Origin: Mercurialis annua
Lineage: Eukaryota; Streptophyta; Magnoliopsida; Malpighiales; Euphorbiaceae
Assembly (NCBI RefSeq): GCF_937616625.2
Contig: NC_065570.1
Coordinates: forward strand, 16,254,001 to 16,318,000
Direction: 5' to 3'
Length of the DNA: 64,000 nt
Made by a program: the position numbers and the translations under genes. Numbering within the stretch: position 1 is the first letter of the stretch; each line of letters opens with the position of its first letter. This document shows positions 21,991 through 36,900 of the stretch, one piece after another. The notes under the pieces are model-generated. The model was not told the origin of the DNA. It saw only the letters and a list, made by a program, of their open reading frames with translations, and made no database searches.

Positions 21991-24900
21991 TTACAAATGT
22001 TACGAAATAAATCCAAAATTTCACCTTTTTAGCGATTTAAGCCACACGTTTACTAATGCAACGAAATAAATCCAAACGTTTCCCCTTTTTAGCCTTATAA
22101 GCCAAACGTTTACAAACGTTACGAAACAAATCCAAGCGTTTCACCTTTTTAGCAATTTAAGCTACACGTTTAAAAAATTTACGAAACAAATCCAAACGTT
22201 TCACCTTTTTTAGCGATTTAACCCAACCGTTTACAATGTTACGAAACAAATCCAAGCGCTTCACCTTTTTAGCAATTTATGCCAAACGTTTTTAAACGTT
22301 TCAAAACAAATCCGAACGTTTTCCCATTTTAGAAATTTAAGCCAAACGTTTACAAATGTTACGAAACAAATCCAAGCGTTTCACTTTTTTAGCGATTTAA
22401 GCCTAACTTTTACAAACGATATGAAACCAAATTAAACGTTTAAAACAATTATGAAACAAATCCAGATGTTACACATTTTTTGCAATTTAAGCCAAACGTT
22501 TACAAACGTTACGAAACAAAGATGTTTATAAAGCGTTTCACTGTTTTAGCAATTTAAGCCAAACATTTACAAACGTTACGAAAAAATCCAAACGTTTCCC
22601 CATTTTAGCGATTTAAGCCAAACATTTAAAACGTTACGAAAAGAATCCAAACGTTTCCCTTTTTTAGCAATTTAAGCCTAACGTTTATAAACGTTACGGA
22701 ACAATTCCAACGATTCACCTTTTTAGCAATATAAGCCAAACGTTTGCAAACATTACAAAACAAATCGAAGCGTTTCACCTTTTTAGCAAATTAAGCCAAA
22801 CATTTACAAACGTTACGAAACAAATCAAAGCGTTTCATATTTTTTACGAAACATATCCAAACGTTTACAAACCTTACGAAACAAATCCAAACGTTTCCCC
22901 TTTTTAACAAATTAAGCCAAACATTTGCAAACATTACAAAACAAATCGAAGCGTTTCACCTTTTTAGCAAATTAAGCCAAACATTTAAAATGTTACGAAA
23001 CATATCCAAACGTTTCATCTTGTTAGTGATTTAAGCCAAACGTTTACAAATATTTAGTGATTGAAGCAAAACGTTTACAAACGTTACTAAACAAATGCAA
23101 ATGTTTCACCTTTTTAGCAATTTAAGCCAAACGTTTATAAACTTTACCAAACAAATCCAAACTTTTCACAATTTTAGTGATGTAAGCCAAACGTTACGAA
23201 CCAAATCCAAAACTTTTCACTTTTGTTGCGATTTAAGCCAAACGTTTAGAAACGTTACGAAACAAATCCAAACGTTTCCCCATTTTAGCGATTTAAGCCA
23301 AACGTTTTACAAACATTACGAAACAAATCCAAACATGTCACCTTTTTAGCGATTTGACCCGAACTTTTAAAAAGTAACGAAACAAAACCAAACATTCCAC
23401 CTTTTTAGCAATTTAAGCCAAAGGTTTACAAACATTAAGAAACAAATCAAAACGTTTCCCCATTTTAGCGATTTAAGCCAAACGTTTAAAACGTTACGAA
23501 ACAAATATAAACATTTCAACTTTTTAGCGTTTTATATCAAACATTTACAAATGTTACGAAACAAATCCAAACGTTTCACTTTTTTAGCGATTTAAGCCAA
23601 ACGTTTACAAACATTACAAAGCTAATCCAAATGTTAAAACGTTACGAAACCCTTTTTAGCAATTTAAGCCAAACGTATACAAACGTTACGAAACAAATCC
23701 AAACGTTTCACCTTTTTAGCGATTTAAAACAAACGTTTACAAACATACGAAACAAATCCAAACGTTTCAGCTTTTTAGCGATTTAAGCCAAATGTTTACA
23801 AGCGCTACGGAGCAAATCCAAGCGTTTCACCTTTTTAGCAATTTAAACCAAACGTTTACAAACATTACGAAACAAAGCAAAATGTTTCACGTTTTTAGCG
23901 ATTTAAGCAAAACGTTTAGAAACGTCACAAAACAAATCCAAACGTTTCACCTTTTTAGCAATTTAAGCAAAACGTTTCTAAACGTTACGAAACAAATCCA
24001 AACGTTTTACCTTTTTATCAATTTAACTTCAAACATTTCACCCTTTTAGTAATTTATGGGAAACGTTTACAAACATTACGACTCAAATCCAAACGTTTCA
24101 CCTTTTTAGCAATTTAAGCCAAACGTTTCCCCATTTTAGCTATTTAAGCCAAACGTTTACAAACGTTACGAAACAAATCCAAACATTTCACCTTTTTAGC
24201 AATTTAAGCCAAATGTTTACAAACGCTACAAAACAAATCCAAACGTATCCCTTTTTTAGCGATTTAAGCGAAACGTTTACAAACGTTACGAAGCTAATCC
24301 AAACATTTAAAATGTTACGAAACCGTTTTTAGCAATTTAAGTCAAACGTTTACAAATGTTACGAAATAAATCCAAAATTTCACCTTTTTAGCTATATAAG
24401 CCAAACGTTTACAAACGTTAAGAAACAAATCCAAGCGTTTCACCTTTATAGCAATTTAAGCTACACATTTAAAAATGTTACGAAACAAATCCAAACGTTT
24501 CACCTTTTTAGCGATTTAAGCCAAACGTTTACAATGTTACAAAACAAATCCAAGCGCTTCACACTTTTGGCAATTTAAGCCAAATGTTTATAAACGTCGG
24601 GAAACAAATTCAAACGTTTCACTTTTTTAGCGATTTAAGCCAAACGTTTACAAATGATACAAAAAGAATCCAAACGTTTCACCTTTTTAGCGATTTAAGC
24701 CAAACGTCTACCAACGTTACGAAACAAATCCAAACATTACGAAACAAAACCAAATGTTTAGAAATATTAAGAAAAAAATCCAAGCGCTTCACCTTTTTAG
24801 CAATTTACGCAAATCATTTACAAATGTTACGAAAAAAAACGTTTCTTCTTATTAGCGATTTAAGCCAAACATTTACAAACGTTATGAAACAAAACTAAAC

Positions 24901-27900
24901 GTTTCACCTATTAGCAATTTAAGCCAAACGTTAACAAACATTACAAGACAAATCCAAACATTTTCAATTTTAGTAATTTAAGCCAAACTTTTAAAACATT
25001 ATGAAACAAATCCAAATGTTTCACCTTTTAGCGATTTAAACCAATCGTTTACAAACGTTACGAAACATATCCAAACGTTTCACATTTTTAGCGATTGAAG
25101 CGAAATGTTTACAAACGTTACTGAACAAATCCAAATGTTTCACATATTTAGCAATTTAAGCCAAACCTTTACAAACGTTACCAAACAAAACTAAGCGTTT
25201 CACCTTTTTAGCAATTTAAACCAAACGTTTACAAACAGTACGAAACAAATCCAAACGTTATACCTATTTAGTGATGTAAACCAAACGTTTATAAATGCGA
25301 CGAAACAAATCCAAATGTTTCCCCTTTTTATCAATTTAAGACAAATGTATACAAACGTTACGAAACAATTTTAAACGTTTCACTTTTTTTAGCGATTTAA
25401 GCTAAACATTGACAAACGTTACGAAACAAATCCAAACGTTTCACCTTTTTAGCGATCTTGGCAAAATGTTCACAAACGTTACGAAACAAATCCAAACGTT
25501 TCCCCTTTTTAGAGGTTTAAGCCAAACGTTTATAAACGCTACGAAACAAATCCAACCGCTTCACCTTTTTAGCTATTTAAGCAAAACGTTTACAAAGGGT
25601 AAGAAACAAATCCAAACGTTTCACCTTTTTATCGATTTAAGCGAAACGTTTACAAACGTTACGAAACAAAACCAAACTTTTCAAACATTACGCAACAAAT
25701 CCAAACGTTTCACATTTTTAGCGATTTAATCCAAACGTTTACAAACATTACGAAACAAATCCAAGCGTTTCCCCTTTTTAGCTATTTAAGCCAAACGTTT
25801 TCAAACATTACCAAACAAATCCAAGTGTTTCACCTTTTTAGCAATTTAAGTCAAACGTTTACAAACATTGCGAAACAAATCCAAGGTTCACCTTTTCATC
25901 ATTTTAAGCAAAACGTTTACAAACGTTATGAAACAAATCGAAACGTTTCACCTTTTTAGCGATTTACGCCAAACGTTTACAATCGTTACATAACAATTCC
26001 AAACGTTTCACCTTTTTAGCGATTTAAGCCAAACATTGACAAAGGTTCTAATCAAATCCAAATGCTTCACCTTTTTAGCAATTTGAGCCAAATGTTTACA
26101 AACGTTATGAAACAGATACAAGCGTTTCACCTTTTTAGCAATTTAAGCCAAACGTTTACAAATGTTACGAAACAAATCCAAGAGTTTCACCTTTTTAGCA
26201 ATTGAAGCCAAATGTTTACAAAAATTACGAAACAAATCCAAACGTTTCACCTTTTTAGTGATTCAAGCCAAATGTTTACAACCGTTACAAAAAGAAAAGC
26301 AAACGTTACACCTTTATAGCGATTTAAGTCAAATGTTTACAAACATTTCAAAACAAATCCAAACCTTTCGCCTTTTTAGCAATTTAAGCAAAACATTTAC
26401 AAACGCTACGAAACAAAACCAAAAATTAAAAATGTTACAAAACAAATCCAAACGTTTCACATTTTTAGCGATCGAAGCCCAACGTTAACAAACGTTACGA
26501 AACAAATCTAAATATTTCAAATATTTAGCAATTTAAGCCAAACCTTAACAAATGTTACGAAACAAAACAAAGTGTTTCACCTTTTTTAGCAATTTAAGCC
26601 AAAAGTTTACAAACATTACTAAAAAAATCGAAACGTTTCCCCATTTTAGCGATATAAGCCAAACGTTTAAAACGTTACGAAACAAAACTAAACATTTAAT
26701 CTTTTTAGCGATTTATGCCAAGCCTTTAAAAACGTTACGAAATAAATCCAAAAGTTTTGCCTTTTTAGCGATTAAAGCCAAATGCTTACAAACGTTACGA
26801 AACAAATCCAAACGTTTCGCCTTTTTAGCGATTGAAGCCAAAAGTTTACAAACGTTACGAAACAAATCCAAACGTTTCATTTTTTTTATCAATTTAAGCC
26901 AAATGTATACAAACGTTATGAAACAGTTGCAAACGTTTCACATTTTTTAGCGATTTAAGCCAAACATTGACAAACGTTACGAAACAAATCCAAACGTTTC
27001 ACCTTTTTAGCGATTTCGGCCAAACATTCACAAAAGTTACGAAACAAATCCAAATGTTTGAGCTGTTTAGAGATTTAAGCCAAACGTTTACAAACGTTAC
27101 GAAACAAATCCAAACGTTTAACCTTTTTAGCGGATTAAGCCAAACGTTTACAAACGTTACAAACAAATCCAAACATTTCACCTTTTTAGCAATTTAAATC
27201 CAAACGTATCACCTTTTTAGCAATATAAGCCAAATGTCTACAAACGTTACGAAACAAATCCAAACGTGTCACCTTTTTAGCGATTTAAGCCAAACGTTTC
27301 ACCTTTTTAGCGATTTAAGCCAAACGTTTACAAACGTTACGAAAAAATCCAAACGTGACACCTTTTTAGCGATTTAAGCCAAATGTTTCACCTTTTTAGC
27401 GATTTAAGCCAAACGTTTCACCATTTTAGCGATTTAAGCAAAACGTTTCACCTTTTTAGCGATTTAAGCCAAACGTTTGCAAACGTTATGAAAAAAATCC
27501 AAACGTTTCACCTTTTCAACGATTTAAGCTAAACGTTTTACAAACGTTACAAACAAATCAAACGTTTTACCTTTTTAGCAATTTAAACCAAACATTTAAA
27601 AACCTTATGAAACAAATCCAAATGTTTCACCTTTTTAGCGATTGAAGCCAAACGTTTACAATTATTACGAAACAAATCGAAACGTTACAAAATAAATCCA
27701 TATGTTTAACCTTTTTAGCAATATAAGCCAAACGTTTACAAACGTTACGAAACAAATCCAAACGTTTCCCCTTTTTAGCAATTTATATCCAAACGTTTCA
27801 CCTTTTTAGCGATTTGAGCCAAACGATTACATATGTTACGAAACAAATCCAAACGTTACGAAACAAAACAAAGCGTTTACAAACATTACGAAAAATATCC

Positions 27901-30900
27901 AAGCGTTTCACCTTTTTACCAATTTAAGCAAAACGTTTACAAACGTTACTAGTCAAATCCAAGTGTTTCACCTTTTTAGCAATTTAAGCGAAACGTTTAC
28001 AAACGTTGCGAAACAAATCAAGCATTTCACCTTTTTAGCAATTTAAGCCAAACGTTTAGAACGTTACGAACAAATCCAAACTTTTCACATTTTTAGCGAT
28101 TTAAGCCAAACATTTACAAACGTCACGAAACAACTCCAAACGTTTCACCTCTTTTGCAATTTAAGCCAAACTTTTACAAACGTTACGAAACAAATCCTAA
28201 CATTTCACCTTTTTTGCGATTTAAGCCAAACGTTTAGAAATGTTAGGAAACAAATCCAAACGTCTCACCTTTATAGCGATATAAGCCAAACATTTACAAA
28301 CGTTACCAAACAAATCCAAACGTTTAAAATGTTACGAAACCAAATCCAAATGTTTCACATTTTTTGCGATTTAAGCCAAACATTTACAAACATTAAAAAA
28401 CAAATCCAAGCGTTTCACCTATTTAGCAATTTACCAAATATTTACAAACGTTATGAAACAAATCCAAGCATTTCACCTTTTTAGCAATTTAAGCCAAACG
28501 ATTACAAACATTACGAAACAAATCCAAACGTTTCCCCATTTTAGCTATTTGAGCCAAACGTTTTAAACGTTATGAAACGAATCTAAACATTTCATCTTTT
28601 TATTGATTTATATCAAACGTTTACAAACGTTACGAAACAAATCCAAATATTTTGCCTTTTTAGCGATTGAAGCCAAACGTTTACAAACATTACGAAACAA
28701 ATCCAAATGTTTCACCTTTTTAGCAATTTATGCCAAACGTTTTTAAACGTTTCGAAACAAATCCAAACGTTTTCCCATTTTAGCGATTTAATCCAAACGT
28801 TTACAAACGTTGCGAAATAAATCCAAGCGTTTCACCTTTTTAGCGATTTAAGCCTAACTTTTACAAACTATACGAAACCAAACCAAACGATTAAAACAAT
28901 TACGAAACAAATCCAAACATTACACATTTTTAGCAATTTAAGCCAAACGTTTACAAACGTTATGAAACAAAGCCGTTTACAAAGCATTTCACCGTTTTAG
29001 CAATTTAAGCCAAACATTTACAAACGTTACGAAAAAATTCCAAACGTTTCCCCATTTTAGCGATTTAAGCCAAACATTTAAAACGTTACGAAAAGAATCC
29101 AAACGTTTCCCCTTTTTAGCAATTTAAGTCTAACGTTTATAAACGTCACGAAACAAATCCAAACGATTCACCTTTTTAGAAATTTAAGCCAAACGTTTAC
29201 AAACATTATGAAACAAATCCAAGCGTTTCACCTTTTTAGCAAATTAATACCAAACGTTTACAAACGTTATGAAACAAATCCAAGCGTTTCACATTTTTAG
29301 CAATATAAGCCAAACGTTTACAACCTTTACGAAACAAATCCAAACGATTCCCCTTTTTAACGATTAAAGCCAACTATTTACAAAATGTTACGAAACAAAG
29401 TCAAACCTTTACAAAAGTTACGAAACAAATCCAAGCAGTTCACCTTTTTTTAACAATTTAAGCCAAATGTTTACAAACGTGAAACAACAAATCCAAACGT
29501 TTCTCCTATTTAGTGATTTAAGCCAAAAATTTACAGATATTTAGTTATTGAAGCCAAACGTTTACAAACGTTACGAAACAAATGCAAATGTTTCACCTTT
29601 TTAGCAATTTAAGCCAAACGTTTATAAACTTTACGAAACAAATCCAAACATTTCACAATTTTAGCGATTTAAGCCAAACGTTTGCAAATGTTACGAACCA
29701 ATCCAAACGTTTCACCTATTTAGCGATTTAAGCCAAACGTTTACAAACATTACGAAACAAATCCAAACGTTTCCCCCATTTTAGCACTTTAAGCCAAACG
29801 TTTTACAAACGTTACGAAACAAATCCAAACGTTTCACATTTTTAGCGATTAAACCCGAACCTTTAAAAAGTAACGAAATAAAACCAAACATTCCACCTTA
29901 TTAGCAATTTAAGCCAAAGGTTTACAAACATTAAGAAACAAATCAAAACGTTTCTCCATTTTAGTGATTTAGGCCAAACGTTTAAAATGTTACTAAGCAA
30001 ATCTAAACATTTCACCTTTTTAACGATTTATATCAAACGTTTACAAATGTTTCGAAACACATCCAAACGTTTCCCCTTATTAGCGATTGAAGCCAAATAT
30101 TTACAAACGTTCTGAAACAAATCCAAATGTTTCACCTTTTTAGCGATTTAAGCCAAACGCTTAGAAACGTTACGAAACAAATAGAAACTTTTTCTCATTT
30201 TGGCGATTTAAGCCAAACGCTTACAAACGTTACGAAACAAATAGAAACTTTTTCTCATTTTGGCGATTTAAGCCAAACGTTTACAAATATTACGAAACAA
30301 ATCCAAAAGTTTAACATTTTTAGCGATTTAGGCCGAACGTTTACAAACGTTACGTAACAAATCCAAATGTTTCATCTTTTTAGCGGTATAAGCCAAATGT
30401 TTACAAGCTCTAGGGAGCAAATCCAAGCGTTTCACCTTTTTAGAAATTTAAACCAAACATTTACAAACTTTACAAAACAAAACCAAATGTTTGACCTTTT
30501 TAGCGATTTAAGCCAAACGTTTACAAACGTTACAAAACAAATCCAAACGTTTTACCTTTTTAGCGATTTAAGCTAAACGTTTGCAAACGTTACAAAACAA
30601 ATCCAAACGTTTCACCTTTTTAGCGATTTCAGCCAAACGTTTACAAACATTACGACTCAAATAAAAATATTTCACCTTTTTAGCAATTTAAGCCAAATAT
30701 TTCACCTTTTTAGCTATTTAAGCCAAACGTTTACAAACAATACCAAACAAATCCAAACGTTTCACCTTTTTAGCAATTTAAGCCAAACGTTTACAAATGC
30801 TACGAACCAAATCCAAACGTTTCACTTTTTTAGCGATTTAAACCAAACGTTTACAAACGTCACGAAACTAATCCAAACGTTTAAAACGTTACAAAACCAA

Positions 30901-33900
30901 TTTTAGCAATTTAAGCCAAGCGTTTACAAACGTTACGAAACAAATCCAAATGTTTCACCTTTTTAGCGATTTAAAACAAATTTTTACAAACATACAAAAC
31001 AAATCCAAACGTTTCATCTTTTTAGAGATATAAGCCAAATGTTTACAAGCGCTATAGAGCAAAATCTAAGCGTTTCACCTTTTTAGAAATTTAAACCAAA
31101 CGTTTACAAACGTTATGAAACAAAACCAAATGTTTCACCTTTTTAGCGATTTAAGCAAAACGTTTACAAACGTTGCAAAACAAATCCAAAAGTTTCATCT
31201 TTTTTAGCAATTTAAGCCAAACGTTTACAAACTTTACGAAACAAATCCAAACGTTTTACCTTTTTATCAATTTAAATCCAAACATTTCACCTTTTTAGTA
31301 TATTTAACCAAATGTATACAAACATTACGACTCAAATCCAAACGTTTTGCCTTTTTAGCAATTTAAGCCAAACGTTTCACCTTTTTAGCTATTTAAGCCA
31401 AATGTTTACAAACGTTACGAAACAAATCCAAACATTTCACCTTTTTAGCAATATAAGTCAAATGTTTACAAACGCTACAAAACAAATCCAAACGTTTCCC
31501 TTTTTTAGCGATTTAAACCAAATGTTTACAAACGTTACGAAACTAAAACAAACATTTAAAACGTTACGAAACCCTTTTTAGCAATTTAAGCTAAACGTTT
31601 ACAAACTTTACGAAACAAATACAAACGTTTCACCTTTTCAGGAGATTTAAGCCAAACGTATAAAATGTTACGAAACAAATCCAAGCGCTTCACCCTCTTA
31701 GCAATTTAAGCCAAACGTTTATAAACGTCACGAAACAAATTCAAACGTTTTACCTTTTTAGCGATTTTAGCCAAACGATTACAAACGTTACGAAACAAAT
31801 CCAAACGTTTCACCTTTTTAGCGATTTAAACCATACGTCTACAAACGTTACGAAACAAATCCAAACGTTACGAAACAAAACCAAATGTTTACAAACGTTA
31901 CGAAACAAATTCAAGTGTTTCACCTTTTTAGCAATTTAAGCAAAACATTTACAAACGTTACAAATCTAAATATTTCAAATATTTAGCAATTTAAGCCAAA
32001 CCTTATCAAATGTTACGAAACAAAACAAAGCGTTTCACCTTTTTTAGCAATTTAAGCCAAAAGTTTACAAACATTACTAAACAAATCCAAACGTTTCCCC
32101 ATTTTAGCGATCTAAGCCAAACGTTTACAAACGTTTTCCATTTTAGCGATTTAATCCAAACGTTTAAAATATAATGAAACAAATCCAAACGTTTCACATT
32201 TTTAGCGATTTGAACCAATCGTTTACAAATGTTACGAAACAAATCCAAACGTTTCACCTTTTAGCGATTTAAACCAATCGTTTACAAACGTTACGAAACA
32301 AATCCAAACGTTTCACATTTTTAGTGATTGAAGCCAAATGTTTACAAACGCTACAGAACAAATCCAAATGTTTCACATATTTAGCAATTTAAGCCAAACC
32401 TTTACAAACGTTACGAAACAAAACTAAGTGTTTCACCTTTTTAGCAATTTAAACCAAACATTTACAAACGTAACGAAACAAATCCAAGCGTTTCACCTTT
32501 TTAGCAAATTAAGCCAAACGTTAACAAACGCTACGAAACAAATCCAAGCGTTTCACCTTTTTAGCAAATTAAGCCAAACGTTTAAAAACGTTACGAAACA
32601 AGTCCAAGTGTTTCACCTTTTAAGCGATTTAAGCAAAACGTTTACAAACATTACGAAACAAATCCAAACGTTTCACCTTTTTAGCGATTTAAGCCAAACG
32701 TTTACATATGGTACGAAACAAATCCAAACGTTATACCTATTTAGCGATGTAAGCCAAACGTTTATTAACGTGACGAAACAAATCCAAACGTTTCACCTTT
32801 TTATCAATTTAAGCGAAACGTATACAAACGTTAGGAAACAATTTCAAACGTTTCACTTTTTTTATCGATTTAAACCAAACATTGACAAACGTTACGAAAC
32901 AAATCCAAACGTTTCCCCTTTTTAGCGGTTTAGGCCAAACGTTCACAAACGTTACGAAACAAATCCAAATGTTTCACCTTTTTAGAGATTTAAGCTAAAC
33001 GTTTACAAACGTTACGAAACAAATCCAACCGTTTAACCTTTTTAGCGATTTAAAACAACATTTACAAACGGTACGAAACAAATCCAAACGTTTCACATTT
33101 TTAGCGATTTAAGCCAAACGTTTACAAACATTACGAAACAAATCCAAGCGTTTCACCTTTTTAGCTATTTAAGCCAAACTTTTACAAACATTACCAAACA
33201 AATCCAAGCGTTTCACCTTTTTAGCAATTTAAGCCAAACGTTTACAAACATTGCGAAACAAATCCAAGGTTCCACCTTTTCAGCAATTTAAGCCAAACTT
33301 TTACAAACGTTACGAAACAAATCGAAACGTTTCACCTTTTTAACGATTTACACCAAACGTTTACAATCATTACGAAACAAATCCAAACGTTTCACCTTTT
33401 GAGCGATTTAAGCCAAACATTGACTAAGGTTACTAATCATATCCAAATGTTTCACCTTTTTAGCAATTTGAGCCAACCGTTTACAAATGTTACGAAACAA
33501 ATCCAAGCGTTTCACCTATTTAGCAATTTAAGCCAAACGTTTACAAATGTTACGAAACAAATCCAAGCGTTTCACCTTTTTAGCAATTGAAGCCAAATGT
33601 TTACAAACGATACGAAACAAATCCAAACGTTTCACCTTTATAGCGATTCAAGCAAAACTTTTACAAACGTTACAAAAAGAAAACCAAACGTTTCACGTTT
33701 TTAGCGATTTAGGCCAAACGTTTACAAACATTTCGAAACAAATCCAAACCTTTCGCCTTTTTAGAAATTTAAGCAAAACATTTACAAACGTTACGAAACA
33801 AATTCAAACGTTTTGCCTCTTTAATGATTTAAGCCAAACGTTTCCAAACGCTACGAAACAAAACCAAACATTTAAAACGTTACAAAACAAATCCAAACGT

Positions 33901-36900
33901 TTCACATTTTTAGCGATTGAAGCCAAACGTTAACAAACGTTACAAAACAAATCCAAATATTTCAAATATTTAGCAATATAAGCCAAACCTTTACAAACGT
34001 TATGAAAAAAACAAAGCGTTTCACCTTTTTTAGCAATTTAAGCCAAAAGTTTACAAACATTACTAAACAAATCCAAATGTTTCCCCATTTTAGCGATTTA
34101 AGCCAAACGTTTCCCCATTTTAGTGATTTAAGCCAAACGTTTAAAACGTTACGAAACAAATCCAAATATTTCACATTTTTAGCAATTTATGCCAAAATTT
34201 TAAAAACGTTACGAAATAAATCCAAAAGTTTTGCCTTTTTGGCGATTGAAGCCAAACGTTTACAAACGTTACGAAACAAATCCAAATGTTTCGCCTTTTT
34301 AGCGATTGAAGCCAAACGTTTACAAATGTTACGAAATAAATCCAAATGTTTCGCCTTTTTAGCGATTGAAGTCAAATGTTTACAAACGTTACGAAACAAA
34401 TCCAAACATTTCACCTTTTCAGCTATTTAATCCAAACGTTTACAAACATTTCGAAACAAATCCAAGCTTTTTTCCTTTTTAGTAATTTAAGCCAAACGTT
34501 TACAAACGTTACAAAACAAATCAAAACATTTCACCTTTTTAGCAATTTAAGCCAAATGTTTACAATGGTTACAAAACAAATCAAAATGTTTCACCTTTTT
34601 AGCGATTTAAGCCGAACGTTTACAAATTTTACGAAACAAAACAAAACATTTTACCTTTTTAGCAATTTATGCCAAACGTTTAAAAAGTTACGAAACAAAT
34701 CCAAACATTTCCCCTTTTTATCGATTTATGCCAAACGGTTACAAACGTTACGAAACAATCCAAAAGTTTCGCCTTTTTAGCGATTGAAGCCAAAAGTTTA
34801 CAAACAGTAAGAAATAAATCCGAATGTTTCACCTTTTTAGCGATTTAAGCCAAACGTTTACAAAGGTTACAAAACAAATCCAAACGTTTTACCTTTTTAG
34901 CGATTTAAGCCAAACGTTTACAAAGGTTACGAAACAAATCCAAACTTTTCACCTTTTTAACGATATAAGCCAAACGTTACAAACGTTACGAAACAAATTC
35001 AAGCGTTTCACTTTTGTAGCAATTAAAGCCAAACGTTTACAAATGTTAAAAAACAAATCAAAACGTTTCCTCTTTTTAGCAATTTAAGCCAAAAGTTTAC
35101 AAACATTACGAAACAAATCCAAACATTTCACTTTTTAGTCATTTATGCCAAACGTTTACAAATGGTACGAAACAAATCCAAACGTTTCCCCTTTTTAGCG
35201 ATTTATGCCAAATGTTTAAAACGTTGTGAAACAAATCCAAACGTTTCACCTTTTTAGGGATTTATGCCAAATGTTTACAAACGTTATGAAACAAATTCAA
35301 ATGTTTCACCTTTAATGTTACAAAACAAACCCAATCGTTTCACCTTTGTAGCGATTTAATCCAAATGTTTACAAACGTTACGAAACAAATCCAAACGTTT
35401 CACCTTTTTAGCGATTTAAGCAAAACGTTTACAAACGTTACGAAACAAAACCAAACATTTACAAGTTACGAAAAAAATCCATGTGTTTCTCCTTTTTAGC
35501 AATTTTTGCAAACCGTTGACAAACGTTATGAAATAAATCCAAGTGTTTCACCTTTTTAGCAATTTAAGCAAAACGTTTACAAACGTTACGAAACAAATCC
35601 AAACGTTTCACCTTTTTTTGTGATTTATGCGGAACGTTTACAAACGTTACGAAACAAAACCAAATGTTTCCCCTTTTTTGCGATTTGAGCCAAACATTGA
35701 CAAACATTACGAAACAAATCCAAAATGTTTCCCCATTTTAGCGATTTAAGCCAAACGTTTAAAACATTACGAAACAAATCCAAAAGTTTCACCTTCTTAG
35801 CGATTGATGCTAAACGTTTACAAACATTACAAAATAAATCTAAACGTTTCACCTTTTTAGTGATTGAAGCCAAACGTTTACAAACGTTATAAAACAAATT
35901 CAAATGTTTCCCATATTTAGAAATTTAAGCTAAACGTTTACAAATTTTAGGAAACAAAATCAAGCGTTTCACCTTTTTAGCAATTTAAGTCAAACGTTTA
36001 CAAATGTAACGAATTAAATCCAAAAGTTTTTCCTTTTTAGCAATTTAAGCTAAACGTTTACAAATTTTTTTATACAAATCCAAGTGTTTCACCTTTTTAG
36101 CAATTAAAGCCAAAGGTTTACAAACATTACGAAACAAATCCAAACGTTTCACCTTTTTAGCGATTTAAGCCAAGCGTTTACAAACGGTACGAAACCAATC
36201 CAAACGTTTTACCTTTTTAACGATTTAAGCCAAACGTTTACAAACGCTACGAAACGAATCCAGATGTTTCACCTTTTTAGCAATTGAAGCCAAACGTTTA
36301 CAAACGTTTCCCCTATTTAGCGATCTAAGCCAAACGTTTACAAACGTTTACGAAACAAATCCAAATGTTTCAGCATTTTAGCGATTTAAGCCAAACGTTT
36401 TACCTTTTTAGCGATTTAAGCCAATCGTTTACAAACATTACGAAACAAATCCAAACGTTTCGCCTTTTCAGCGAATTAAGCCAAACGCTTACAAACGTTA
36501 CGAAACAAAACCAAACGTATAAAACATACGAAACAAATCCAAACGTTTCCAATTTTTAACGATTTAAGCGAAACGTTTACAAAAGTTACGAAACAAAACC
36601 ATGGGTTTCAACTTTTTAGCAATTTAAGCCAAACGTTTACAAACGTTACAAAACATTACGAAGAAAAACCAAACGTTAAAACGTTACGAAACAAATCCAA
36701 ACGTTTCACATTTTTAGCGATTTAAGCCAAACGTTTACAAACATTACGAAACAAAAGCAATCGTTTACAAACTTTACGAAACATTTTTAGCAAATTAAGC
36801 CACACGTATACAAACGTTACAAAAAAAATCCAAACGTTTCCCCTTTTTAGCTATTTAAGCCCAATGTTTATAAATGTTATAAAACAAAACAAAAAGTTTC

